Below, in pieces: positions 24,047-34,399 of a stretch of DNA of 64,000 nucleotides; the first letter of the stretch is position 1; every line of letters begins with the position of its first letter. This stretch comes from Mactra quadrangularis (lineage: Eukaryota; Mollusca; Bivalvia; Venerida; Mactridae): assembly GCA_025267735.1 (NCBI GenBank), contig CM046304.1, positions 14,756,001 through 14,820,000 on the forward strand. Direction: 5' to 3'. The notes under the pieces are model-generated. The model was not told where the DNA came from, searched no databases, and saw only the letters and a list, made by a program, of their open reading frames with translations. The position numbers and the translations under genes are program-made.

Positions 24047-27000
24047 GCAAGTATCTATATATTGTTTAGTACCCAGTGTCACGATTTTTCGCGTAATAGT
24101 TGCCATGCAAACTATTACAATTATATCGTGCCGATATCGGCTAAATAACGGTATGTTTTGTAAGTTTTCTGGATCAATGTAGGAAAACTTATAGTGGCAT
24201 ATTTCTGCCACCAGCCAACCACATAAGTAACACGCCATTTAAGTAATTAACTAGTTACGTAACTTGTCAACCAATTAATTAACTAGTTAATTAAGTTGTT
24301 AACTAGTTACATAACTCGTTTTTTCCAATAAATAAAAGATCATAACAGGGAAAAATGGCAGTTGTTAGCATTAAATTGCATTTTTTTCCTGTTATGATCT
24401 TTTATTTATTGAAAAAAACTAGTTACGTAACTCGGTTATCTGGAGGCAAAAATATGCCACCATAGGAAGTTAGGAATTAAATCAGAATAGAAAAATAGTT
24501 TTTAAAATATCGTTCACTTGTTTTTATAAATATGGCTATGCATGGGTTTTATCATTTTGATCACAGGTGGCCGGCACGGTACAGTCACATCAATAAAATG
24601 CCTCTAGTGGACGGGTTTGATATCCCTCCTTTGTCACTTGAAGAACTACTTGATTAAGAGCGAGTAAATATGGGTTTTAAATAAAAGAAGTATATTTCAA
24701 TGTTACTTTAATTTCGCGGTAAATATTTTTTAGATTTCTCCAGCTTTTCAGTTTCTCATTTGAAATTATAAAATGACCTGGTGTAATAATAGTTCTTTTA
24801 TCTAAGTGAAATAGGTGTAAAAATGAACTGAAAACGTGCCAGCTAATAGGCAATCCCAGTTTATTTATAGTGATTCCATGACTCGTTAGTAATGCGAAAC
24901 TTACATGTAATAGTATAATATCTGTCACAGTATACACTCGAACTGTATCCAAGTAGGATATCGCGAGCTAGAAAACAATATGGTAAAACAAGCACACGAG
25001 ATGTTTACTGAGTTATAATTTTAAAACATAGTGTTTCCATTACTGAAAATATCAAAGCTTTGGTTACTAATGTATGCGTGGACTTGTTTTATAACGCGCT
25101 TAATCACTGACGTTAAATAAGTGTTAGAAAATAATTCGTAAGGACGTGTTTTCGACAATATAGCTAGGGTAAAAATCAAATTGACACATACTAGGTCAAT
25201 TGCGCGTAGCATCTTTATCAAAATATCAAATTTCTTATTTTCAGAAAATGCTCAGCCTACTTTTAATTTCAGAAAAATAGAAGTTACTTTTCGAAAATTT
25301 TAAACTGATAAATTCGTAAAATTTGCAATTTCGCAACCGTGATTATGGAGTCTGATTATAATTTTTTGATTTTCTTGTGTGATTTAGGCCTTGTGACATG
25401 AGTTACCACTATTTACACAATTCATTTGATATAACTCTTTTATTCCACTGTTCTACCATATCGCAATAAATTGATTCCCAGTTGAACAATTAAAATAAAA
25501 CTCAAAGGAGGGTATAAAATTATATGGTTCTTTTAGAACAATTTATTCATCCTAACCATGTATTATGTCACTTATTTGTCATAAAATGATCAGCGATTAT
25601 ATATTTCAATGACTATTTATATAGTCGGTTCTCTTAAAAAGACGTAAATAGACTGTTTGGTCTGAATACAAGATTATTGTCTAAACAAATGAATATTTCA
25701 GAATAATTGTGTCATTAAAATATACCTAGGACAGTCGATAAGAATTGATCCGGCCCTCATGGCATATTTGACAGGTTGCGTTGATCTATATTTAGAACTG
25801 AAACATGTACGCCCACTTTGTATTCATGTAATGACTTGCATTTAAATATGAAAATAGCTATTTTCTAATCTTATCTTATCGTTTCTGGTCCATAAATATT
25901 ACAAGTTGTATATATAACGCATGGAAAATAAGCTGTGCGTTTTTTCCTTCTAAAAAATCATAACTTAAAATTTGGCACCTTGGTCATAAATCAGTGCGTT
26001 TTTAGCCTGTCTAGACGGTTAAATGCAGAATTTAAGAGGTTTATTACAGCGTTGTAGCGTTTTATACACACTTCTTACATTTCACATAGCACACGTCTAC
26101 AGATAAAGTTTCAACAGATAGCATCAGCTATTGGTTCATTATTCAAATGAATATTTCAATGTGAAAAAGATATGAGGAAGTCACAACAAAATGTTTTTAG
26201 GGTGAATCAAATAGGTTCAAACTCGGAGGAGTAAATTATATCTCACTTATTTCAAAGTTATCAAAGTTTGAATAATGTATATGAACATAAATTATCGTTG
26301 ATGAGAGAGCAAACTTTAATGTTCAACAATTGTTGAAGTCACGTGCTAAATTTAATCATAAAGATAAAAACACCCAAGAGATAAATGCTAAGAGAGACAA
26401 AACTTCCATGTAGCTAACCACTTTGGTATTTATTTCATGCGTCCATAATTTTCTGATTTACATATTTATCAAGCATTACAGATATCAAACGACACATTAA
26501 TCATCGTCTACCGTAGCACCATGCAAAGCCTTTGTATGATAATGTGACGTAAAGGTATTTCCAAAATGGCGTCTAGATATGTCCGAAGTTGTCTGGTGTA
26601 AAAGTACGTCGTCTTTAAGTACCTTCGTCTTCTCCTTATCAAATATGTTTATTCTGTATCAGATGAGGATGATTTAGTGAGATGTTTCCAGTGTGGTATA
26701 GGTCTCAGAGAGATAACAACTGAAACTATCCCATTAGTGGAACACGCAAAATATTCAAGAGAGTGTCCATTTCTTAAGGAGAGTCTTGGCACAGAGGAAT
26801 TGGATCAACTACAGGTACGATTTCTAATACTAACAAATACAAATGTGTCTTGAGGACCCTGGACTGGTCACATGAGAACTAGATTCTAAGAGCACCTGGT
26901 ACAAACTGTTATATATTGCTATATGAAAACCATAGGCGTAACTTGAACAATTATTGTAAAGAATCTTAGGGTAATGTCACATGCCATATATAGTTAGGCC

Positions 27001-30000
27001 TTAAAGTTTTAAAAAAGATTGTTTAACTATTTGTGAAACTTAAATTGTTTTCCTAGGGCGGTGCTACCTTAGAACCCAAGTGTATCATTCGATTTTACTT
27101 TGTCGAACACGTTAAGGTAATGCCACAGAAAGACAAAATAAGCTTCGATCGTTTCAGTTTTAGAGAACATTTTTTAAATATTTCCCTTCTCAACAAAAAG
27201 CTATTATTGTGATTTCTGCAGCGGTGCTAATTTAAACCCCGGGGCATTACCTCAATCGTTATAGATGCCTTGGGGTGAAGCCATATGCTAAATATGGAAC
27301 ACTATGTAAACCTTGGTAATTCAGTGGCATAACTAGTTACATTTCTTGTTTACTACTTAAATGATTTGTTAGCTACATATAGTTATCTGGCGGCAGAAAT
27401 ACGTCGCAATTAAAAAGCGGGCCATTAACATAGTTGCCTTAACTTCGAGTATTATAGGATACACGTATTGCTTTTTATTGTTTAGGTACAAAGCCAGAAT
27501 GCACCAAGAGAGCCTACGTACCCGGGTAAGTAAAATTATCACCCCATAAACCATCTACTTATAAAAGATTTATAATATCAATTTCATGTTTCAAAATAAA
27601 CAAAAATGAACACAGGTTATAAATCTATATTAAATGCCATAAAATTGATATACATTTGAACATTAACATGGATTACTTATAAAATACCCGATCTCGACCG
27701 AACTGAAAAACAATGGAAATTACTGCATTGTATGTAAAGTGGGTCGTGTAACAAGTTTTGACAACACATTATTAACTATCGAGTACGCTTCCTGATGCCC
27801 CAGTACCGAGCTTGTAGCATAATAAAACAACGAGGTATAAGGATAATGTACCAAAATGAATTATGCTATTCAATGATAAACAATCCGATGTCTTAACCAC
27901 TTGCCAACGCATGCTCCTTATCAATGTAATTTTTGTCGGCATTACAAGGCTGAGTTTATCATTGTCTCGTTTGATTAAAATGAGTTGATTCTTTAAATTG
28001 CTTTTAATTTAAATTAATTTTCAAGCAATTTTATTTTAGTTGTTTTGTATTGCCAAGCTTCTGGAGAGAGTAGTTACCAGCTCAATAACTTCGACTCCTG
28101 ACATAATATTTCAAATTGAATATTATTATGTAATAAACTCAACGGACATTTTTGTTGTTGTCAATTTATGTATGCGCATGCTGTTCTGTCAAATACTGTT
28201 TTTAACCAATTTATCATGAAATGGTTATCAACTAGTTTTATGTATACTTCAAATGTGCCATCCGATTTGACAAACTCAACAAAAATGATGCCGTAAAACC
28301 CTAAAATAGCGGTATTTTTTCTTTCAACTAGGGCGATCATTTCAGAACTTTTCTCGATATCGTCATCCAGAGTACAGATTGTATACTACCAGATTGGCAA
28401 CATTTGATAACTGGCCATCAGCACTAGGTCAACAACCAGAACAGCTGGCACAAGCAGGATTGTATTACACAGGTATAGTAAAAGTTGAATAGTAAAAATA
28501 ACATTGGTGCCAATTGGTTAATCTTGCTGTGAACGAAGTTAAGGGAAGAAAAACAGATTTGCAAGTTGTTTGCGGTTATTTCCATACATTGAATGAATAA
28601 TGTTTACCATGTGACGTAACCGCTGTGAGAAGTTTGCTGATTGGGGTTGAGACGTTGGTATCAAAAGTCATAATTTCGAATTTACTTACACTTCTGATTT
28701 TACTTCCGCCATCGATTGTCAATATTAACCGATTGAAGAAGGAGGAAATTAATGATGCATCAATAATTATGAGCACTTAGTATACCTGAAAACTATTGGC
28801 TTTTGTATAAATGAGGTCATATTTCATAGATACCAATTACAAGGAAAAAAAGTCCCCTTGTACAACAATGACAAGGAAAGAAATTCCCTGGTTCATCTGA
28901 TAAATAGAAACTCTCCTAAATACGGGAGCCCTGAAGGGACAACGTGATCGACATGATTAAATGAAAAATACTTTAAACACTTAGATAAATAAATATGTAT
29001 ATTTTTCAACATTTATACTACACAACAATAACAATTACATTAACTTTTCGGTTAATATTTTCTGCATAATAATGTAAATGACTAAACAAAGCAAAGAAAA
29101 TGCTGTAGAAAGTGAAATTTAAACAGCATCTAAAGAACTTATTTCTCTATGCTAAAATAATAAAGGATTGGACCAAAACACATTCAGCTCTGATATAGGG
29201 ACCAGGATAGGGGTCATGTATCTGGTACGATTATAATGATGTTTAAATTAATAGACAATGACTGAAGAACTTTCTACAGCATTTTCTTTGCTTTGTTTAG
29301 ACATTTACAATATTATACAGAAAATATAAACCAAAACCTTAATGTACATGAACGGCTTGCAACAAGAAAGTTATACCTAATTTACGCTAATTTATTTCCT
29401 TTATGTTATTGGTAAATTTTATTCAATTGCCAGTGAACCATACATCAATTTTGCTGATTTAAACACTCAATACTTGATCGATATCACTATACATAGATGC
29501 GGATGTATATTTTTTATCGATGTTTAGTACAGAAGAACAGACGTGAGTATGAACAGGGATAATGGAACAAACTATATAAGTTTAAAAATGCATGAAAATA
29601 CCTATTAGAAACATTTAACCAGTACTGTAAATATAAGTTCCATACCTGACCAACTTATGTGGAAGACTGGTCGTAATCAAAGCGCTGATAACTCTGGCCG
29701 GACATGAGTTCAACAGGGCAAAACAAGACAGATTAATTGATTACTGTCGATATTATTGCCATTGAGGGCATTTTTTCACGCGTAGGTGTTAACGTGACTA
29801 TATATATCACTGTGCCTAATCTGACTGTGCATGACCGAATGTATTTGTTCTAAGTCTCAAAAGTTGTGGTTTCTAAGACAATAAGACCAAGGTAGCGAGC
29901 AAACCTTTCCACACCATTAAATGGATGCTTTATGAATATAACAAATATTAAACGTATGACCATGTTAAGCAGTCTATATATTATTATGAATATTTTTATA

Positions 30001-33000
30001 CAAGGAATTGATGATCTAGTCAGATGCTTTTCGTGTGATGGTGGCTTAAGGCGCTGGGAACCAGACGATAACCCATGGATTGAACATTGTCGTTGGTTCC
30101 CTACTTGTCCATTTGCAATAGAGGTTAAAGGCGAAGATTTTATCAACATGGTCCTTTCTGCATCAGCGGAGATGGATGGGGTAATATTTTTTGTCAAAAT
30201 CTAAAAATAATAAGAATCCGTTTAATTCGGTTACCATATACAGGGCCCAGTGGTAGGACGTTCGCGTAGGGGCCGAACATTCCCTGTTTTGATTTTCCAC
30301 AAAGGGCACCGCTAGTTTCCTTGAGCAAAAATGTACATGCAGTTGTTCCACTCCACCTAGGCGTAAAAGGAGAGAAGCTCAAACAGTGAATAACTTGGTG
30401 CTACAATTATGGTGCACTGCAACTCCACTTGTGGAAACGCATATGTATTCAAAGTTTAAAGTCTTTCTGGTTTTTAATTTTTGAAATTGTACCGTCATGT
30501 TGTATTTATTTATTTATGTTAAAATTTGCTCATATGTATGTACTTTGTAAACCGTGACAAAATAAAAGATATGTTTTGTTCTGTTCTGTTTATATCGCAA
30601 GGTTATGCCCTGGGGAACGCAAAGAAATAATAAATGGGAATATTTAATAACTCTAGGATTGCCGAAGCTGAAATTATTTTTTTATCTTTTGCATCTCCGC
30701 TCATTACAAAAAACAAGTTAAACCTGACTAAGTTATGATCCTGACAAGAAATTTACCATTTGAATAAATCACTGGCAAGTAATCCCTAACTTCATTAGAT
30801 TGAGTTATGTTTTTTGTGCCCTGCACTTCCTGTTGCCCCAGTGCGCATGTATACCAAATTTTAAAGTCATCTTGTCTTTATAGATGACAAAATTACGCGG
30901 TAGACATAAAAACAGCCCGCCTAGACAGACGCCCGCAATGGGTGACACTATAATACCTCCCGAATTATACGGGCGTATAAAAAACAAAGTTATAGAGCGT
31001 TGATGTAAATTATGAAACAAATGATTTTTCACGTATTTCATTGCACTTATAAACTGACAACTTATTTATTTAAATTGGCTTTAGAATTGTACGCTACACA
31101 ATAAACCATAATTTAATTCAACCACTCCATGGTCACCTATAATGATTAAAGCCAACGCATTCAGATCATGAGTGTTTTCATAATTATGAAAACAATACAT
31201 CTAAAGATACAAACAGTTGAAATTTAGCATGACTTACGTATGCCAGGAATTACAATTTGTTTATAACAATAGTTTAAAAGGGATAATACTCAGTCGTGTA
31301 GAACGTTATAAAAAGAACACAATATTGCCAAATATTGACTTCATTCTTCTGGAACTAGCGAGAGAGTCGAAATATATGTACATTGTTTTTATTTTCGGTG
31401 CAACAATCTAAGCCAACTTTTGACCTATATTTCAACCAATACAATTTACTCTACCATACATGTTTGTCCAATAAAATTCTCTTTCAATATATGGATAAAC
31501 TATATCATACCATTGGTTATTTGTGATAAACAGGTGCCAAACACGGGCAGTAGTTACTGACTTTTGACTCTGTTTTATAGATGACCTACTGAGCTGATTG
31601 ATTAATCGTCGTGGTACGCTCCTGGTGGTGTGACTGAACAACGAATACGACTATTTATACTTTAAACAAAATTAACAATGCCTAGCGCCGATTATATTCT
31701 ATTGATATTTCTTGTTACCTTACATACAGGCTTTTGGAGTAGATGATGAGCAGGCCTCCTCTCAACCAACACATCTGTTGACTAAACAAAGTCCTACAGT
31801 AACAGCCATATTAAATGAACATAGAGCAACTGTCGTTAAAATGATGGGATTTGATGAAGACGAATTTGTGGAAGCTGTATTGGAACTGAAAAGGCGAGGT
31901 AGGATTCCATTAATTATTATGGAAAATCTCTCACAATGCATATTATACGAGACTATAGAATGTCCTTAATGTATTCGTCTATGAAGTCAACGTTTTTATT
32001 TTGTTTGTGACTATCAGCCCGAACAACTGCGTCCATCGTAAAATGGATAGAAAAATTGCAACAAGTAGACCTTAAGAATACAATAGTTTTGTTTGATTTT
32101 AATTAGGGTCTGTCCGCTCCATACACTTTTGACGAATTCCTGGAATAGTTCATATCAGGAAAGTTTCTTATTTGCAAAAATATGTTTTTGTTATTGCCAT
32201 TGGTAGGTTATCTTCTTATTGCTAATTTAGCCATATTACTAAAGTTAAGATTTCCATATATGATTTCTGAATAATTTCCTTACATATGTATACCTCATCA
32301 TACAATTTTCCCTATGATTTTAGTTAATTTTTCCATGATGTAAAACACCGCTTCAACATAACATTATATCTGATAAATTTCCTATGACATTATTTCCGAT
32401 CATGTGACATTTACCAATGACTTTATTTCTTGAATTTCATGTTAAATTTCCCAACCACCGGACTTTATTTCCTGTCATGTAAATTGTTCTACAATTTACT
32501 TTCTGTCAAGTAACGTTTTCCTATAAATTAACTTTCTTGCCATGCCAAATAACGAACATAAATCAACCATACTGGAAGTGGGTCACCCATTTAATGATAT
32601 TTTACTTTATTCAGATGCTAACACAACTGTTGAAGATATACTTGAAGTCATTGAAATAAACAAAGATAGAAAAGTTAAAGAGGAAGAGCTTAAAACACTG
32701 AAAGAAGGTTAGGATAACATTACAACGCGCTTATTGAACGATTTCAAGAGTTTTACCACTTGGAAATATTCCTGTACTTATGTAAATCCTCAGCTCTGTT
32801 CCTTATTATAAGTGCAAATTGCTTACTTAATTTCAGTCTATATGACAAGAACGTTGCTTAAATTATGAAAACATTTATTAAGCCTACATGATTATAAGTA
32901 AAATAACAGAAAAATAGATTTTCATTACTTAAGTCCGCATTTTTTCAAAAGGTTTAAATACCTAACTTGATTACTGATTAAAATGTTCATAATTTTGAAA

Positions 33001-33326
33001 AATTGTGAAGTCCCAAATAGACTCAATAAACTGTCGGAATGGATTTAAATGTAAATTGTTTAGATATTTGACTATCATGGCCTCAAATCAATGTTAATAA
33101 TGTTTACTAGACATTCACACCCTTGTTACTTTCAGAAAACCCATACGAACTTAATAGAAGATTGAAAAACTTCCTAGTTTGTTGCGTTTGTAACAAGAAT
33201 GAAGCAAATGCGCTGTTTCTTCCTTGTTGCCATCACAATACATGCGTAACATGTGCTGAAGTCATGACTAAATGTCCAAAATGCACAAGACCCATACAAC
33301 AAACCATCAAAACGTATTTGGGATGA
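23074..33326 (+). CDS. IAP gene 1: BIR-BIR-UBA-like-RING inhibitor of apoptosis protein (8 exons)
   Basis: Proposed coding exons: 23074-24046, 26663-26814, 27486-27525, 28332-28472, 30005-30180, 31730-31898, 32615-32707, 33136-33326. All joints keep frame (phases 1,0,1,1,0,1,1), giving about 644 residues. Order: unrecognised N-terminal region 1-290; BIR1 about 292-362 (Cys332, Cys335, His352, Cys359); BIR2 about 403-474 (Cys443, Cys446, His463, Cys470); UBA-like about 522-565 with MMGF; C3HC4 RING 597-631 and a 13-residue tail as in other IAPs. Expected role, from the family: cytosolic E3 ubiquitin ligase that restrains caspases and signals in innate immunity. No CARD is seen. The start is uncertain: ATG at 23074 follows homology with the duplicated upstream copy, while an in-frame ATG at 23020 would add 18 residues. 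A 5' non-coding exon cannot be excluded. IAP gene 2 is its paralogue. Confidence 0.88.
24189..24466. mobile_element. MITE in intron 1 of IAP gene 1
   Basis: TATAGTGGCATATTTCTGCC at the left faces an inverted GGCAAAAATATGCCACCATA at the right. An inner hairpin pairs AATAAATAAAAGATCATAAC (about 24329) with its complement (about 24385). AGTTACGTAACT-like palindromes are frequent. A broken relative lies at 27320-27402. Confidence 0.75.
24467..26662. other. Intron 1 of IAP gene 1, remainder
   Basis: AT-rich with no conserved frame. The acceptor at 26661-26662 (CTGTATCAG) lies after a pyrimidine-poor tract; it is chosen because it restores the BIR frame and matches the position of intron 1 in the paralogue. 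Confidence 0.6.
26663..26814 (+). CDS. IAP gene 1 exon 2: zinc-binding half of BIR1
   Basis: 152 bp, the same length as in the paralogue. It reads DEDDLVRCFQCGIG and carries the full Cys-x2-Cys-x16-His-x6-Cys set. The usual Trp-Glu-Pro groove residues after the second Cys are replaced by REITTETIP, so this BIR probably does not bind IAP-antagonist tetrapeptides in the classical way. Donor is CAG|GTACGA. Confidence 0.9.
27320..27402. mobile_element. Remnant of the intron-1 MITE family in intron 2 of IAP gene 1
   Basis: GTTATCTGGCGGCAGAAATA (about 27380) resembles the right end of the 24189-24466 element (GTTATCTGGAGGCAAAAATA). ACTAGTTACAT blocks precede it. The left end is degraded. Confidence 0.45.
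27486..27525 (+). CDS. IAP gene 1 exon 3: 40-bp linker microexon
   Basis: Acceptor TTGTTTAG and donor GG|GTAAGT flank 13 codons (VQSQNAPREPTYP) plus one base. It joins exon 2 (phase 0) to exon 4 (phase 1). The paralogue has a 52-bp exon in the same place with unrelated sequence. Confidence 0.75.
28332..28472 (+). CDS. IAP gene 1 exon 4: N-terminal half of BIR2
   Basis: Reads HPEYRLYTTRLATFDNWP and ends AQAGLYYT, the standard Arg-x-x-Thr-Phe-x-x-Trp-Pro and Ala-Gly-Phe/Leu-Tyr-Tyr-Thr-Gly marks of a BIR. Acceptor CAACTAG, donor ACAG|GTATAG, phase 1 to phase 1. Confidence 0.92.
29033..29349. mobile_element. Foldback MITE in intron 4 of IAP gene 1
   Basis: AATGACTAAACAAAGCAAAG with AAAATGCTGTAGAAAGT (left) is almost exactly inverted at 29269-29332. 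Arms are about 75 bp with a 155-bp centre. No coding capacity. Confidence 0.8.
30005..30180 (+). CDS. IAP gene 1 exon 5: zinc-binding half of BIR2
   Basis: Reads IDDLVRCFSCDGGLRRWEPD and then NPWIEHCRWFPTC. The four zinc ligands have the family spacing (C-x2-C-x16-H-x6-C). The Trp-Glu-Pro and Arg-Trp-Phe-Pro residues form the peptide groove in type II BIR domains, so this is the likely partner-binding BIR. The exon ends GGG|GTAATA in phase 0; the paralogue uses the same GTAATA donor. Confidence 0.93.
30236..30600 (+). mobile_element. SINE head joined to a LINE-like tail in intron 5 of IAP gene 1
   Basis: CCAGTGGTAGGACGTTCGCG resembles the tRNA-like head of the reverse-strand SINE at 36670-36885, and both share TTTCCTTGAGCAAAAATG and CCACTCCACC. 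The 3' part ends AATAAAAGATATG followed by TTCTGTTCTGTTT, a tail typical of reverse-transcribed elements. Confidence 0.55.
31730..31898 (+). CDS. IAP gene 1 exon 6: UBA-like region
   Basis: After a polar linker it reads VVKMMGFDEDEFVEAVLELK, which fits the first two helices and Met-Gly-Phe loop of a ubiquitin-associated domain, as found between the last BIR and the RING of cIAP/XIAP proteins. Acceptor ACATACAG, donor CGAG|GTAGGA, phase 0 to 1. Confidence 0.8.
32615..32707 (+). CDS. IAP gene 1 exon 7: end of UBA-like region and coiled linker
   Basis: Reads TTVEDILEVIEINKD, a likely third UBA helix, then a Lys/Glu-rich stretch. Phase 1 to 1, 93 bp against 69 bp in the paralogue. Acceptor TTATTCAG, donor GAAG|GTTAGG. 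Confidence 0.75.
33136..33326 (+). CDS. IAP gene 1 exon 8: C-terminal RING finger
   Basis: Reads CCVCNKNEANALFLPC, then CHH, then CVTC and CPKC: all eight ligands of a C3HC4 RING. The tail QQTIKTYLG ends at TGA, matching the short aromatic tail that helps IAP RINGs dimerise. 191 bp, the same length as in the paralogue. Confidence 0.95.
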
Positions 33327-34020
33327 TTGGATTGATTGAGCTGCCAATACTCATGCAGTAGTCGATTTTCCAATGCTGTCTGCTAACGTAGCCTGCTCAA
33401 CGACACTGATTGGGATGTACATCGGCATGTGAGAACTTCAGGTCCGACCCCAAAGTACAATGGTCACCAAAGTGCGTTGCGCAAGGGTCAAAGCGAGAGA
33501 CAAAGACAAAAGGATTGCGTTCCATGACAACATAAGAGCGTTTAAATGCTGACATAGCTAAGACGGAAATCAGGAGATACTACATTGTGGATGGAGAATG
33601 TTTAGCTTTGCAGTTATGCAGTAGACTATAAACTTCAGCTATTCTACGAAAATATGACGATTTGTAGTGTTATTGGCATGATAACAGCCTTCAACATAAA
33701 CAAAGTGATAGTTGAAAGTTAATTCATTAAAGTAACTCTTACCGATATATAGACGGTTTTTATTTTAGAGTTTACTTCTTTAAATTATGTATTTGAGTGC
33801 ACTGACGACAGTTTCTTAGGTAATATTATACATTTGTTCAGTATATTGTTGGATTTAGCGTTTGAAAACAAGCCGCTTAATGTTACAGTTGTTGAGAAGC
33901 ATATTTGTTTTATTCAAGGTTTTTAGCCGGAAACCTTAAGTACTTGTAGATATGTTCTCAGTATAAGCTCACAGACAACAGTTTAACATTGCCTAATGTA
34001 TCTTCTAATGTATATATACT
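33327..34020. other. 3' flank of IAP gene 1, no further gene
   Basis: Likely 3' UTR at the start. No AATAAA was found; an ATTAAA variant lies at about 33726. The 3' end of the reverse-strand LINE approaches from the right. Confidence 0.4.
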
Positions 34021-34399
34021 TTATATACTTTTATTACCTCCGAGATCGGAGAGCAAAGAACATGTACATATTAATCAACTACATTAAATGAAAAAAAACA
34101 TACAATACAATGGCATATATACAAAATTACAAAAATAGGAATGTACATAAATGTATTGTTCGGCTTTATACATCTGTAATCAATGCATACATCATCCTCA
34201 ATGATTTTAAAAAGTAATTCAAACATAACGATACTTTAGTACTCATGGACAATAAAGGATAGATTGCCATATTCATGTACATCAGCGGGGTTGGTGCATG
34301 CATCCCATACAGCTAAACAAAACAGAACAAGATAATTTTTTACAAACTGATAAATACTACTGTTTATATAAATACAACGAATTACATTTTGTATTGAGC

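Noticed and set aside
24565..24660. Possible extra exon after a TCACAG acceptor (24567) in intron 1 of IAP gene 1
   Set aside because: It does not continue the BIR1 zinc-binding half, and exon 2 at 26663 fits in phase and in homology to the paralogue.
32270..32530. Possible degenerate repeat rich in TTTCCTATGACATTATTTCC-like words in intron 6 of IAP gene 1
   Set aside because: Words recur but no constant period could be established by eye.
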